A stretch of 64,000 nucleotides of DNA from Anthoceros angustus (Eukaryota; Streptophyta; Anthocerotopsida; Anthocerotales; Anthocerotaceae). A model generated the notes under the pieces. That model did no database searches. It was not told the origin of the DNA and saw nothing but the letters and a program-made list of their open reading frames with translations. Shown here in pieces: positions 10,370 through 22,400 of this stretch. The first letter of the stretch is position 1; every line of letters begins with the position of its first letter. The position numbers and the translations under genes were made by a program. The stretch is from assembly GCA_010909165.1 (NCBI GenBank), contig MU008226.1:1-64000 (forward strand), in the 5' to 3' direction.

Positions 10370-11307
10370 GTGTTCCGACATTTGCTAAACTGTGATCTGT
10401 GTGCGTGCTTTTCATTTGCTGCTGTCCAGTTTGATATGGCAAGGCTTGCGAAGGGAGCGAGGAAGATTCACCCTATTCTCCAGATACCAATGTCTTTGAA
10501 AATTCCTCACACCGGCTGGCTGTTTGATAGAATGTGCGACTGCGCTGCCGTGTCTTGTTCTTCAAATGCACGCCAGACCCGTTTTATGCTGCCTGAACAT
10601 TCTCCTGATCGGCTTCGCAGCAACTACCATTGGAGTTCTATTCTGATTGGAACGTTTGCATCTTCCCATGGCTGTCTCAACTTTCTGTCACTTCGGGCTT
10701 CTTCGGTTGTGTTGCGCACTGTCGGAGGGGCTGCCGAAGGATACATTAGGCAGTTTTTTCTGTCTCCCTCCTCCTTTCAGTGGGAGTCTTTCTCTTTATG
10801 ACGCTGCGCGAGTACAGGACAAGAGAGGCGGAGCGTCCCGTTGGTTACGCGGCCCAAAAGAATGCCAGGCACAGACATTCCATTCCACACATTACGGGAG
10901 CGGACCTATGCCATCCTGTAAGATCGAAATGAACACGACTAATGACAGAGTATTTCGGGCGTCAGATGTTTCGGTACCAGATTCTGGAGCTTCCTCTGGA
11001 CTATTTTCGGCTGGCTCAACATCGTCGGGGATGTCCCATGGGCCAGAGATTCTGCAGGAAGTCGTGCTGCGGAGGTTTTGCACCAATGCCTTTTGGTCCT
11101 AGAGCAGCCAGAGTGACGAGGGATTTGCAGGTGGAGAAGATGCGGCAATCAGCCAACAACTCAAAGCGACAATACACACCAGAGTCTGAGGAGGTTGCGG
11201 GTGGATACTCAACCACAGAAACTGTTCCAGATGCGGAATTTGAGATCTCGTCCGTCAGCAGCGCTCAAGCGGATGATGATGCTGACAGCGTGTACTCTGC
11301 GCTGTGA
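10370..11307 (+). pseudogene. Decayed copy of multi-pass membrane protein gene (copy A)
   Basis: This matches the copy B gene at 16570-17647. The frame corresponding to the first hydrophobic segment of B (LNILLIGFAATTIGVLF) is present but enters a stop soon after. A single G missing near 10499, relative to B, breaks the frame before it. The fourth hydrophobic segment is lost in a deletion of about 165 bp near 10815. The C-terminal part at 11090-11307 is well kept (MPFGPRAARVTRDLQVEKMR to DDDADSVYSAL), although a TGA replaces the Ser after YSAL that B reads through. Most likely a pseudogene of a lineage-specific family. Confidence 0.5.
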
Positions 11308-11615
11308 GATATCCAAGGTGGTCAAAGCACGCCAGGAAATCCATCGACACTAACCGGCTCATCCGACGCTAAACAAAAAGTGAAGATAGAGAAATAGGAT
11401 GCCGGACCCGAGTTCTTTTTGCCTTTCAATAATGGCCGATTTGGATCCGTCCTCGAATGATGACCGAGGCTCGAGGCGAACGTAAGAACCGTCGGTCTAA
11501 TTAGGGGCTTCGCATTTGTCTACGTTTGATTGTACGTTGTATCCTGTATGTCTGGCACTCGGCCCTCCGGAAGGCTTAACGTTTCATTGTTTCATTGCAT
11601 AGTTGTGTTGTTCAA

Positions 11616-12428
11616 ATTTTCGTTCAAAATGCCTTTTTAGTTCACATATACCTAAATAAATACTGTAGCGGACATCATCACACTTCGTATCCGTCTCGTT
11701 CTGAAACACGGCTCTAACCTTTGGGTTCCAGATGTGGGTCGATTTGTGGCAATCCCCGTTCAGGCGAGACACCAACATCTAGGCGGTGACAGACAATCTG
11801 ATTCGAGATGAGTTCGTAGCGGATTTGAAGTTGAAGGAAGCATGCTCCAGCATATGCAGATTACTTCACAAGAGCGATGACCTTACGGCTTGCATCTTTT
11901 TCTTCTATCTTCTTCTTTGACGAAGTTATGAAGTGGAAGTAGGTTCGTGATAGATAGAAAGATTTGCATCATCGTATGTTTTGATTATAAGTAAGACATG
12001 AAAATGCGATTACATTGCGATTATCACTACTTCCATTCAATTAGTACTCGGCTAACATGATTTGATGACAAGAGGTTATCAACTTTTTGCCAGCAAATCA
12101 TCTAAGGAAGGCTGGGCACACACTCTTCTCAAAATAGGGTCCCCTGCACCTTGAGCAAGACCATAGTCTACAAACATGGCTAAACCATCCACAAACATGG
12201 CCTAAACCACCAGTGCATAAGGAATCTTTAGGTCATTCCATTGCACGCTAGAAGAGCGAACCACTCTCACTTCAGGGCTTGAGTTTGGAAGTCCTTCATG
12301 CATTGGCTTTTACGGACATCTGGTGACAATTAGTCCACATTTCCTACAAATGCTTGTCAATCTTCTCCCTATATTATGAGGACTCTAATTCCTTCCATCC
12401 CTTTTAACCTATTTTTCCAACCCTCGTT
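11616..12428. other. Intergenic, no gene seen
   Basis: AT-richer sequence between copy A and the LINE remnant. A short duplication (CTAAACCATCCACAAACATGG then CCTAAACCACC) lies at 12180-12210. Nothing else is recognised. Confidence 0.4.
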
Positions 12429-13600
12429 TTGACAAGAGGGACAAGGATCTGGCCTCCCCTCTGCCAAAACTTCCTACGAGACTGGATCATTGTGAAACAA
12501 TCTATCCTGTGGCAGCCTCTACACGCACGAGCGTCCTCAATTTGTGGATTTAGGGCCATGAATACATCTGAAAACAGGAGGCAAGGGCGGCAGTTCGCAG
12601 ATCCCTATTTCTTAAGGCTGCAGCGTTCAATGGCCTCCTACGGCTAAGGGTTGCGTGGGACTACAGGACACAGGCATGGAAGTCAGCCGAAACCTTGAGA
12701 CAGGAATTTGGCGTGTCTCTCCAGGGAGCAAACCGTCTGCGTACCTGGCTAGGTGACTGTTGGATGAGCGACTATACTTGGCCTTACACCAAGACGAGCA
12801 GGTCACTGTTGGGTCCTGGTACACTATTGCCAGGAGGGGCCTGGATTGGAGGTGGCTTCCTGAAGCCGCAGTGTTCTTGGTGATCGAATCGGTGGGCACA
12901 GCTGCTGTTTGTCAGGAATTTCAACCTCACTGTGATACTGGCATGTTGGTAAGGATTCATAGTCAGGTAGTGGTTGCAAGCCGATTTCTTATTCCTATCA
13001 AGGTCTTGCACGGCGGGCAGGACCTGGCAGCTTCAGGAAGAAATTCCTCAGGGGACTCTCAACGGTGGGTCTTCCAGTTTGCAAGGCTTGAGTCTGTACC
13101 ACTGGCAGAACTCTCAACAACCATTGATGGATGGTGGTGGCCGCACCGACGACGTACACATGCGCAACCCAACCGGTCTCTACTGAATTATGTGTGGGGA
13201 TATCTACCATCGGCTTATTTATACCATTCGTCAGAAAGTGAGTCATGGTACCAGAATTGCTCCTAGGCTCCACTTATCCCGACAGCTGCAGTAGGTGGTG
13301 CTTCACATGTTATGGAAGAATCCAGGTATTCCACCAAAAGCCCAGGGCACCGCATGGCAATTCTTACAGGCTGCCCTCCCGAATGCAATCGTTGGGATGG
13401 CTTGTTCCTTGCCACAGGAACGGAGCACTGCTCATTATGCACAACTGGGGAGCTCACAAAAGCCAACACATCTTCTTCCACTGTCGTCTCCCTAAAATGG
13501 TTTGGGACAGGATAAACAGGTGGATTCTTCGAACCAGACCATCATTACCACCTGCCTTGTAGGAGCGCACTGCCCTTTTGGTCTTCACCCAACCAGGAAC
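12429..13600 (+). mobile_element. LINE remnant, zf-RVT (C-terminal zinc region) part
   Basis: Plus-strand frames around 13320-13540 match the zinc-binding region that follows the reverse transcriptase in many plant LINEs. They give IPPKAQGTAWQFLQAALPN, then CSLCTTGE in a second frame, then HIFFHCRLPKMVWDRINRW in a third. Three frames are needed to read one domain, so it is decayed. Upstream sequence from 12430 gives short stretches with tryptophan-rich LINE-like character but no clear RT box. Confidence 0.65.
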
Positions 13601-15306
13601 GCCCTCTTGGTCAAGGGACAGTGGTGGCCTGTCCTGTGGTTCATCATTCTTTTCATGCATAATGGAGAAACTGGACACCGGTGGTTTATGGTGGGCAAGA
13701 TTTAGCAACTGACAAGAGACTCCTGCGCTCAATCTGGGAAGCCACTACGGTGGCAGGCGCTGAGGTGTTGCTCCATGTAATTCGGTTCGGGGCTCATATG
13801 GCAGGCATGAATTGGAGCTTATCACGCGGGCTCGGGGAATGGCAGCTCAAGGCGGATCATCGATTAGCCGAGAGAGTGTCGAGCAGGCGCCCAGCCCTCG
13901 CTGCGTCTCATCTCTGCTGTCCACGACATAAAGGATGTGGAGCTCAGATTTCGCCAACAGGCTAACCATTTGTCCATGGATTTGGTGCACGCAGATTTTG
14001 CAGTGGGTGTAATGGAAGGACTTTGTTGCAAGCTTGGACTCCAACAGCTGTCCGCGGGTTGCTGGCCTCCCCAGACATACATCGATTTTCCAACTCGCGG
14101 AAACTGTGCTCGCACATGATGATCCTGCCGAGGAGCATGCGACCATTCCGCCGTGCTCTCCACGGCAGGTTGGCTGTGGCAGTTCCTGGATGAGGATAGG
14201 GCTTTCAACGGGCTGGAGCACGACATGGAGCCTTCTCTGTCACCTCTCTAAGGACCGAACAAGGAGTGGTGCTCGCCAATGGTCCGAGCCGGAAGTCCGG
14301 AAACCTTTGGAGTCCCTTGTGGACCACCGCAATCAGGTTCTGGTGGACCAGGTTCGGAATGGAATTCCGATCTCCGACGTTTCGCAGTTGGTTCTGGATC
14401 CATCACACTGGAAGTTGGATCAGCATCTGCTGGAGGAGTGACGAGATGTGCACCCTTGGAAGCCTTGCAAGCCAGAAGCATTCGAGTTGATTTCAGGTCT
14501 GGAAAAGCTGCTGTTTGACGAATCTGTTGAGTTCACTGAAGTTGAGGGTGAACAGGTAGCTTCTCTTGACGCAGATGAAGCTCAATCGATGTACCAGGCC
14601 GATGGGGACGGGGAAGGTGGAGGCTTTTTGCACTGGTGACTGGCCAACGGAGAGCCATCAGGAAGTACTCCTCCACTTTCTAAACCGCGCTTACATCAAT
14701 TGGAGGACTGTAAGGTGTCCGGTGGAAGTTTTGCCGGGAGTGGCGGTCTTGCTGGAGCGCAGTCTCCACGAGCGGCTCCGGAGCCTGGTTGAGGAAGAGA
14801 TTTACACCCTGCATTGTTGGAGTTGAAAGAACACCCCATTTCGAGGATTGATGGGGTTTATTTCCCATATGGCTCGCTTGCACTCCTCGCTGAATTTGGT
14901 GTGTGTGGAGTTTGATATGTTACGAGACGTGTACCGAAGCCTGCGGAAGATGGTGCTGGACATGGGCCGGTGCTGGACATGGGCCGGTGCCGGACTGCCC
15001 TGACGGGATTCGAACTTCCCGTTCAGATCTTGGGGGAGGATGGACGTCTTCACCCAGTCTACATCACTCACCTCATGCCGACATAACATTCGCGGGGAGA
15101 TGGAAGGACGTCATTTCCAAAATCCAGGGGGGTGGCCTCCTCCCCATGGAAGTTCGGCCTCCCCGATTATCTGTAGACGGGTAGCATGGGTGCGCAGTAG
15201 GTAGGAACAGCTTGGGTTCGATTGACGACCCGGTTGAGGGAAAGAAGAGAATGACACCACAAGAAAGAAAGATGCAGTACAGTTCCTCAAAAGTGTATGT
15301 ACAAGT
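13601..15306. other. Degenerate sequence between duplicate loci, identity unclear
   Basis: Several open frames of 60-135 codons occur on the plus strand (for example 14034-14441 and 14448-14639) without a recognised motif. They may be the 3' part of the LINE or another element. A 17-bp direct repeat GTGCTGGACATGGGCCG is doubled at about 14952-14986. I cannot assign a function. Confidence 0.35.
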
Positions 15307-15641
15307 GTAATGAATCTTTGTAAGTTAACCACATGCATTGCGTGACGGAGAAACGTCGAAATGGAAGACAGAAACGTGCGAAACAATGCCTGTGCACACG
15401 AGTCGTGAATCGTAACTCGAGTGCCGTGCATGCTGGAGGGTCTTGGATTCAAAGCATTCATCACCCTCCTCCCGACCGGTCGGCCAGCGTCTCCACCTCG
15501 CGCCACATTTTGAGGTCTGGATATCTTCGACTCCTTGCACGCCGTTGTTCCTCGCAACTTGCGATCGCGTCTTCACCTTTGCGCCCTGCCACAGCTTGTT
15601 TGTGAGTACTCTTCCTTCTCTACACCAAGAAGCGAATCAGC

Positions 15642-15803
15642 ATGAATCATACGGTCAGGCTGCTGCTCGCCATTTTCGTAATGATCTTTGGCGCCCTTTG
15701 CGCTGTGTGTTGTCTTTTCGCCGGCAATTTCAAGAAAACAGCCTGTTGCCCCGGATCCGCAACCCGCAGCCGTAGCCTCAGCCGGGGCCTGAGGTCGTAC
15801 TGA
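15642..15803 (+). CDS. Small single-pass membrane protein, unknown family (copy B)
   Basis: A 53-codon frame starts MNHTVRLLLAIFVMIFGA, with a hydrophobic segment at residues 5-27 and a Cys-rich edge (AVCC), then a basic tail. Relative to copy A the tail is in another frame. One of the alternate frames ends AAVASAGA, close to the A ending TAVASAGP, so copy B probably carries a frameshift. The role is unknown. Confidence 0.35.
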   Translation: MNHTVRLLLAIFVMIFGALCAVCCLFAGNFKKTACCPGSATRSRSLSRGLRSY

Positions 15804-16384
15804 AATTGTGTGTACAAGTATTCTTGGTAGCGTACCGGAACCTTGGCTTCGACTTAGCTTTACACTCCGGGGCAAAGCGGCTCCGCAGCATCATACTATA
15901 TCCTCATTTGCGCCCTGCTGCGTGGTTTGATCATATCTTGAATCAAGGCTTTGAAATCTTCCGCCGAGAATTTGCTTTTCATTTGCAGTGGAGCATTTTG
16001 CGTTTAAGATCTCGAAGGCCTCATTTGGTATGACAGTGTGCTGTGGAATTAATTCTATGCAATGCCTGACTGTGAGTTCACAAGTACTCAGGTTCTGTCC
16101 CCTGGTCAGGCGAAGATGCTAACCAAGGAGTGGCGTTCTGTGATGATTGCCAATGGCAGGAACTCTGATTCCGTGCTAGGGCCTTTGCTTTTGCGGAACT
16201 GTTGTTGACATCCTTTACTGCCAGTTTCCGCTGCACTTCAATCGATATGCTTCCATGACTCAACTGCCTTGTATAGCCAAACGGCTGGCAGTAACGCTGG
16301 TGCTCACAAGTTGAAGGTGTGAACCCCTTGAAATTTTGTGTGGCCGTAGGGTTGAAGTAGTCCCAATTCGCGATAGGATCATAG

Positions 16385-16460
16385 TCACTGCATCAAGTTG
16401 ATCAGCATTCTGCCGATCCTACCTAACATGTGTCACCGTGAGGGCCATTGTAAAACTCTC
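16385..16460 (+). repeat. 76-bp block inverted relative to copy A
   Basis: The reverse complement of 10271-10346. It lies between the conserved flanks GATCATAG and ACAGACATTGTGTTCCGA. Which orientation is ancestral cannot be told from two copies. Confidence 0.9.
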
Positions 16461-16569
16461 ACAGACATTGTGTTCCGATATTTGCTAAACTGTGATCTGT
16501 GTTTCATTTGCTGCTGTCCAGTTTCTTATGGCAAGGCTTGCGAAGTGAGCGAGGGAAGATTAACCGTAT

Positions 16570-17647
16570 TCTCCAGATACCAATGTCTTTGGGAAATTCC
16601 TCACACCGGCTGGCTGTTGGATAGAATATGCGACTGTGCCGCCGTGGCTTGTTGTTCAAATGCACGCCAGACCCGTTTTATGCTGCCTGAACATTCTCCT
16701 GATCGGCTTCGCAGCAACTACCATTGGAGTTCTATTCTGGTTGGAGCATGGCTCACCCAGGTTTCCATCATATGTTCCGATGGCGGTCTCAACTTTCTAT
16801 GTCACTTCAGGCTTCTTCGGTTGTGTTGCACAATTTCGGAGGGGCTGCCGAAGGACACATTGAAGTTGTTTCTGTCTCCTTCCTCCTTTCAGTGGGAGTC
16901 TTTCTCTTTATGACGCTGCGCAAGGACGTTGTGGTCCGTCTTCTTCTCCGATCTGGCCAGAACACCGTCAATGCAGCTTCTGAAGTGGTTCTCTTCTGCC
17001 AAATCACATTCTTCCTTATGATAGTGTCACAAACCGCTGTCGTTTTGTCCAATTGCTTTTGCGACAAGCATAGAATTCGCCGGAGAACAGGTCAAGAGAG
17101 GCGGAGCGTCCGTTGGTCACGCGGCTTTAACGATTGCCAGGCACACAGATTCCACATCCAGGCCCGGACCTATGCCATCCTGTAGGATCGAAATTAGCAC
17201 GACTAATGACAGGGTATTTCGCGCTTCAGATGTTTCGGTACCAGGTTCTGGGTTCCCTCTGGACGATTTTCGGCTGGCTCAACATCGTCGGGAGATGTCC
17301 CATGGGCCAGAGATTCAGCAGGAAGTCGTGCTGCGGAGATTTTTGCAAGGGAAACGGCGCCAATGCCTTTTGGTCCGAGAGCAGCCAGAGTGACGAAGGA
17401 CTTGCAGGTGGAAAAGATGCGGCAATTAGCCAACAACTCAAAGCGACAATATACACCAGAGTCTGCGGGTGGATACTCAAGCACAGAGACCGTTCCAGAT
17501 GTGGAATTTGAGATCTCGTCCCTCAGCAGCACTGAAGCGGATGATGATGCCGACAGCGTGTACTCTGCGCTGTCAGATATCCAAGGTGGTCAAAGCACGG
17601 CAGAAAGTCCATCGACAGGAACTGGCTCGTCCGACGCTAAGCAGTGA
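16570..17647 (+). CDS. Predicted four-segment membrane protein, unknown family (copy B)
   Basis: From about 16570 one frame reads TNVFGKFLTPAGCWIEYATV and then hydrophobic segment 1 (LNILLIGFAATTIGVLFWL) and segment 2 (PMAVSTFYVTSGFFGCVA). At about 16830 the frame changes (intron or indel) into segment 3 (VVSVSFLLSVGVFLFMTLRK) and segment 4 (EVVLFCQITFFLMIVSQTAV), then a basic Cys/Arg stretch (CFCDKHRIRRR). A C-terminal part at 17363-17647 is acidic and Ser/Thr-rich (SSTEADDDADSVYSALSDI) and ends at TGA. The start codon and splice sites are not resolved. A competing frame (IPHTGWLLDRICDC) is also open, so the hydrophobic reading is a choice based on protein-like composition. The four-helix layout recalls tetraspan families, but no signature of one is seen. 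Confidence 0.4.
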
Positions 17648-17900
17648 AGATGAAATAGGATGCCGGACCCTGAGTTCTTTTGCGTTTCAGTAAGGGCCGA
17701 TTGGATCCCTCCTCGAATGACGATCGAAACTCGAGTCGAACGTAAGAACCGTTGGTCTGATAAGGGTGTTCGCATTTGTCTACGTTTCACCGTACGTTGT
17801 GTCCTCCATCTCTACCCTCCGAACAGCTTAACGTCTCATTACATAGGTTTTAGTGAAAGGAGCCGGATATATTTCCTTGCATAGTTGTATTGTTGGAATT

Positions 17901-18400
17901 TCCGTATGGAACATCGATCTGGTCATCGTTATACAAAGGTTTTATCGAGGGTTACATAATAATATTTCCTTCGCAGAAAACTTCATAGGTCACACATTTG
18001 GCGACATCGGCCCCCTATGTACCAATGTGGTCGGGTGTGTGAAGAATCTTTTACGTCACGATACACATGTTTTCTTTCTTAGGGTTGTGGGAACATTGGC
18101 GCTTGCACATTTCTGAGCATTCATTTGACTAACCCTCGCGAACTTGAGCCATAAATTACGGGACCCATAAGCCCCTGCAACATCCATGTGCCCTTAAGCA
18201 ACCTTGAGCACCCTTAAGCGACATTTAGCGCACCTTCAGTGTGAGGAAACACACTCTTGAACATGTAATCCTAAACCCCAGCCATTGATTTGGACACTTG
18301 ATGAGCCGTTACATCTATAAGCCATCGATTTGGACACGATGGCGAGCCGTTACATCTATATTCATCTAACATGAGCAAATATCCGGAGCCTTTGCTGGCG
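17901..18400. other. Intergenic, with a 42-bp direct repeat
   Basis: AT-rich sequence. The phrase CCATTGATTTGGACAC, then GAGCCGTTACATCTATA, occurs twice at 18280-18320 and 18322-18362. No gene is seen. Confidence 0.5.
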
Positions 18401-18439
18401 ATTGAGACATGTCCAACAAACATGTGCATGTGTGTTCAA

Positions 18440-18595
18440 GACATGTAAACATGTGTACTTGTGTAAGAAAAACCCAAGTTGTGCATGTGTGCAGAAAGCA
18501 GAAACATGTGTAGTGCAAGAAAAACCCAAGTTGTGCATGTGTGTTCGAGCAAGCGACATGTGTACTTGTGTAAGAAAAACCCAAGTTGTGAGACA
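18440..18595. repeat. Minisatellite, 52-55-bp unit, three copies
   Basis: AAGAAAAACCCAAGTTGTG recurs at 18465, 18517 and 18572, each preceded by a variant of ACATGTGTACTTGTGT. Long open frames on both strands here are produced by the repeat and are not taken as genes. Confidence 0.85.
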
Positions 18596-18969
18596 TAGAG
18601 TTCTATACGGTCCGTCATGCGATAATGTGAAACATATAAGATGAAGGAATCTTGAAGATGCCGAGGCATGTAAGTGTAGAATATTGGTGAAAAAAAGGTT
18701 GTCACGCATGCCACCGGTGATGACTTCAATATTCCATACTATGTTATTATAAATGGTTTCTATCGATGTAAATATTTTCCCCAAAAAGCATTCAAACCGT
18801 TGTAAATATTTGTCCCCAAAAAAATGCAAATCATTATAAACCTTTTCCCGCCAAAAAATTGTAAAAGCTATTGTTGTAAAATAATAATAAAATTTATTCA
18901 AATACTGCCTACAAAACTAAACAAGGGTAGGGATATTTGCAGAGTCATACTGTTAACATTCTCAATGAT

Positions 18970-19125
18970 GAATACATTTGCCTAGTCTGTGGATGTACAT
19001 TTGCCTAGTCTGTGGATTTTTATTTGCCTAGTATATGGATACACATTTGCCTAGTCTATGGATACATTTGCCTAGTTTGTGGATACATTTGCCTACTCCG
19101 AGGATGCATTTGGCTAGTTTGTTGC
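18970..19125. repeat. Minisatellite, 19-23-bp unit, about seven copies
   Basis: ACATTTGCCTAGTCTGTGGAT and close variants repeat from 18975 to 19120, with unit length drifting between about 19 and 23 bp. Confidence 0.85.
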
Positions 19126-19464
19126 AAGAACTTGGTCAAAACATCGAAAGGTTATTATAAGAAGTCACCGAGACTACGAGGTCGGGTTCATATCCGGAAG
19201 ATACTTTGCCATCAAGATCACGTCTCTAACAACCATGAAATCTATGAGACATCCACATCAAGTTCTTGTAAAGTGATAAATGAGCCTGGTGATCTTGTGC
19301 AAGAAGCTTACTAGGCGTCAATAGCAATAGCTTGGGAAAGCAGCAAGCTTCAATGAGCATCAAGCTCCAATTAGCATATGCAATTTATGTGTTATCTTCA
19401 TATGCAAAGCACCGAGTCCATAGTCTCCCATAACCGATGATGTCTTCTCTTCTCATAGCATCAC

Positions 19465-22400
19465 CGTGGCGCGACTTTTTGCCGCCACCGGGCTCGCACA
19501 ATCCGTGTTGCTGTAGGAAGGAGTCTGCTCAAGGGAACAGACTCCGCTTGCGGCTTCAAAGTATTCTCCCTTACTTTACGCCCGGTCCCAACGCACTTAG
19601 TAGTTCACGCCTAACTACTCGCAAACACCGACAGCGTGATGGCTAAACGTTTATGACCTGTCATCGCTCCGCTCCTGCCTCCTCACACTCTCGCCACCTC
19701 TCCACTCACACTACACTTATCGCCTTAAGACGCTGGTTACATGCCCTGACCTCCGCTGCTCCACTGGCCTCCGTCCGGCACAGACGCCTCAAGTCCTCCG
19801 GCTCACACCCGCCCGTCCGCTCGGCTGGCCGCGGCTCGACGAGCACGGGTCCCCGCCACCTTCCCCGCACACACCACAACACGTTAGGTCCGGCCACTGT
19901 GACCTCGATCGATCCTCCTGTCGCCGGCTCGCTGACTCAGACTCACGTTATCGCAAGAAGACACAAGGTCTGCAAGAACGCTGCATCAACACCAAGGAAA
20001 GATGATTTATTCAGGCAGCCCCTTTCTCTTATACTACGCCTAGGTCGGCGCCTTTATTACACCCCTATTCCGAAATGACGGCACCAAGATGCCCTAATCG
20101 GCCTACCATCCTATTTCCTCCCCTATCTCCTTCGGCTGGGCTGGAAGGTCCCGGTTCCCTTGGGATTGGTGGTCCAATCTCCGCCCGACAATGGCAAGAC
20201 CCTAATCGGATGATCCGCGAGGCGGACCCTCCTTTCTCCGAATCGCCGTTGGTTACGGCGGGCGGTCCGACGACCGCTACTACAACGTCATCCTCCTCGG
20301 CCTTCCTGGGTCCCTCCTGGGGCCACCGCGCCTCCCTAGCGTAAGGGGGCTCCATCGCCGAGTCCGGACCTCGAGGTCCGGTCTCGACTCCGAGTCCGAA
20401 CCCAAGGGTCCGCTTATTTCCCGAGTCCGACCGGCTGGGTCCGGCCTCGGGGTTCGGACCTCGGTCCGAGATTACCGGGGTCCGATCCAAACTCCGACTC
20501 TTCCGTGGACCTCAGATCGCTAGGTCCTCCTCCTACCCCCGACCCTTGTCTTGGTCCGGTTGGCTCTCTCTTGCACCGCAGCCCCTCACCCCTTCTCCGA
20601 CGGGGTGGTGAACTTACCTTGGGGTCCGCTGCCCCGCCTCCTCTGGGCTCCTCCTCGCCGTCGTTTCCAAACAGGCCCCTAGGGTCCTGGCCCCTGCCCC
20701 CTTCTTCCTCCGAGCCTTCCAGGTCCGCCTATTGGCAGGGCGCCGAGGCCTCTACCGCCTGTGGAGCTCGGTGGTAATAGGCAAAGTCCGAATCCACTTG
20801 CCGGATTGCCTCTTCCACGGTGCCCGAGCACTACTCCTTCGCCATAGGTGCTCCGGAGCCGAGCCTGCTGCCGCTTGTTGCTCCACCTCCCCGCCAGTTT
20901 GATAGCCGGAGCCGGCCGCGAGGTCCAGCTGCCGCCTCACCTCCCGTGCCGCCGTGCTCCACTTGCTCCAACTCCTCCGCTCGCTCCGCCACCGCTTGCC
21001 CGCCATAACGCAGCTGCCCTTCCGACTTCCTCACCGACCAGCTGTCTGCCTCGCCGCCCCGCCTTTTGTCCATTCTCCAACTCCGCCATCTCCCGCCTCC
21101 AGACGGCCGCAACATGCCAGATCGGGCTTCACCCTTCTTCCATCTCGGCGACGCCCCGCCTCCTGCTCCATCGCCATCGACTGGCCCGCCAAGAGCCGCC
21201 GATTTTCCGTTCACACCATGTCCCGCACTACCATTCCTCTCAATGATAGTTTGAGTCAGCCCAAAGTCTCCTTGGTCCTCCATCTCCGCCGCCACCTCCC
21301 GAGCCGAGTCCGAGATCCTCCACCTCCTTGTCGCGAACTTCGGGCCGGGTCCGCTGCCCACCTCCGCCTCCATCTTCAGCAGAGCCGAGGAGCCTATCTC
21401 CGTCAAGTCCCTGGATTCTCCCATTGAGAATTCCTTGCCCGACGCCTTGGAGTTGTAACCCAAGGTGTCCCGTCCTCCAACTCCGCCTCCCCCTTCTACC
21501 TCCTGCACTGCCTGAGGTCCCGATTTCCGGCCGGCCTCAGCCACCGTGCTTGCTCCGCCACCGCTCGGCCTTCGATTGGCCGTGGCCTCTCGCCTCCACC
21601 GGCCCGATCACTGATAGTGATCGCGATCGGCCTCGCTGGCCTCCGCCTCCTGGCCACCTTCACCGAGCCTCCAGCCTTGGTCCGGCGGCCTCCGCCAGTC
21701 CGCCTGCTCGCGCGCCCGCTCCTCGGCCACGCCTGCAGAGGTCCTCCGCCCGCTGGGCCTTGGCCTCGCTCACCGCCTCCTCCACTGAAGGAATTTGGTC
21801 CGGCCTGCGGATGGACCAGACTCCTCCTCGCCTCCGCCTCAATCCGGCCGAGCTTCGCCTTCCTTCTCGCCTCCGGCTCCTCCAACTGCCTCGGAGGAGT
21901 ACCATGCGCCCGGTGGCTTCTACCTCCGGGTCTTCGCCATCCCAGAGACCAGCATACCGTCCATGACGGTAGCTGTGACCCGCCGTGTTTCTTCCACGGC
22001 CGCCGTGGTGAGGCTCCCACAAAGTCCGTGAGCGCATCTCACGGTCCGCCAAGGACCTCCATACACGTCCGAGTAAGTCCGACTGGTCCGGACCTAATCA
22101 GACCCTTAGGTCCCGAGCCGAGCCCCGAGCTTCCCCTCCTTGGCCCTTTTGGCCGCGAGCTCCTTCTTTTTCTCCCGGGCTTGAGGAGGTGAGGGAGTCC
22201 GGAGCAAGCCTTTTGCCCTTCCGGCGATGACCGGCCTGCGGCCGCTGCTGTCCTCCCGCCTCGGGCTCCCTTTTCTCGCCTCCCATCGCTTCCTCCGCTT
22301 TTACCCTGCAAGGTGGAGGTACCGGCACCGACGAGCCACAGCTGGTCTTGGCTCCTCCCCGTCCGGGCTCCTCATGTGTGGGCTGGGCCGCCTCGCTGGC

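Larger units (their letters stand above)
9090..11615 (+). repeat. Duplicated locus, copy A
   Basis: From TAATGAATCTTTGTAGGTTAAC near 9090 to GCATAGTTGTGTTG near 11610, this stretch aligns almost continuously with copy B at 15307-17900. It shares a small hydrophobic ORF, a 76-bp block in opposite orientation, a larger membrane-protein region and an acidic C-terminal exon. Relative to B, copy A lacks about 165 bp matching B 16925-17090. The two copies are in the same orientation and were probably tandem before 3.7 kb of other sequence came to lie between them. Confidence 0.85.
15307..17900 (+). repeat. Duplicated locus, copy B
   Basis: This aligns with copy A (9090-11615) over its whole length. 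It contains the more complete version of the larger gene. Divergence from A is modest, mostly single substitutions plus indels, the 76-bp flip and the segment absent from A. Confidence 0.85.

Noticed and set aside
18362-18901. 179-codon minus frame and companions over 18.4-18.7 kb
   Set aside because: Produced by the 52-55-bp minisatellite; the peptide is only a repeat of HMHNLGFS-like units.
18440-19125. Possible CRISPR-like array
   Set aside because: Repeats are contiguous minisatellites without unique spacers of constant size, in a nuclear plant genome.
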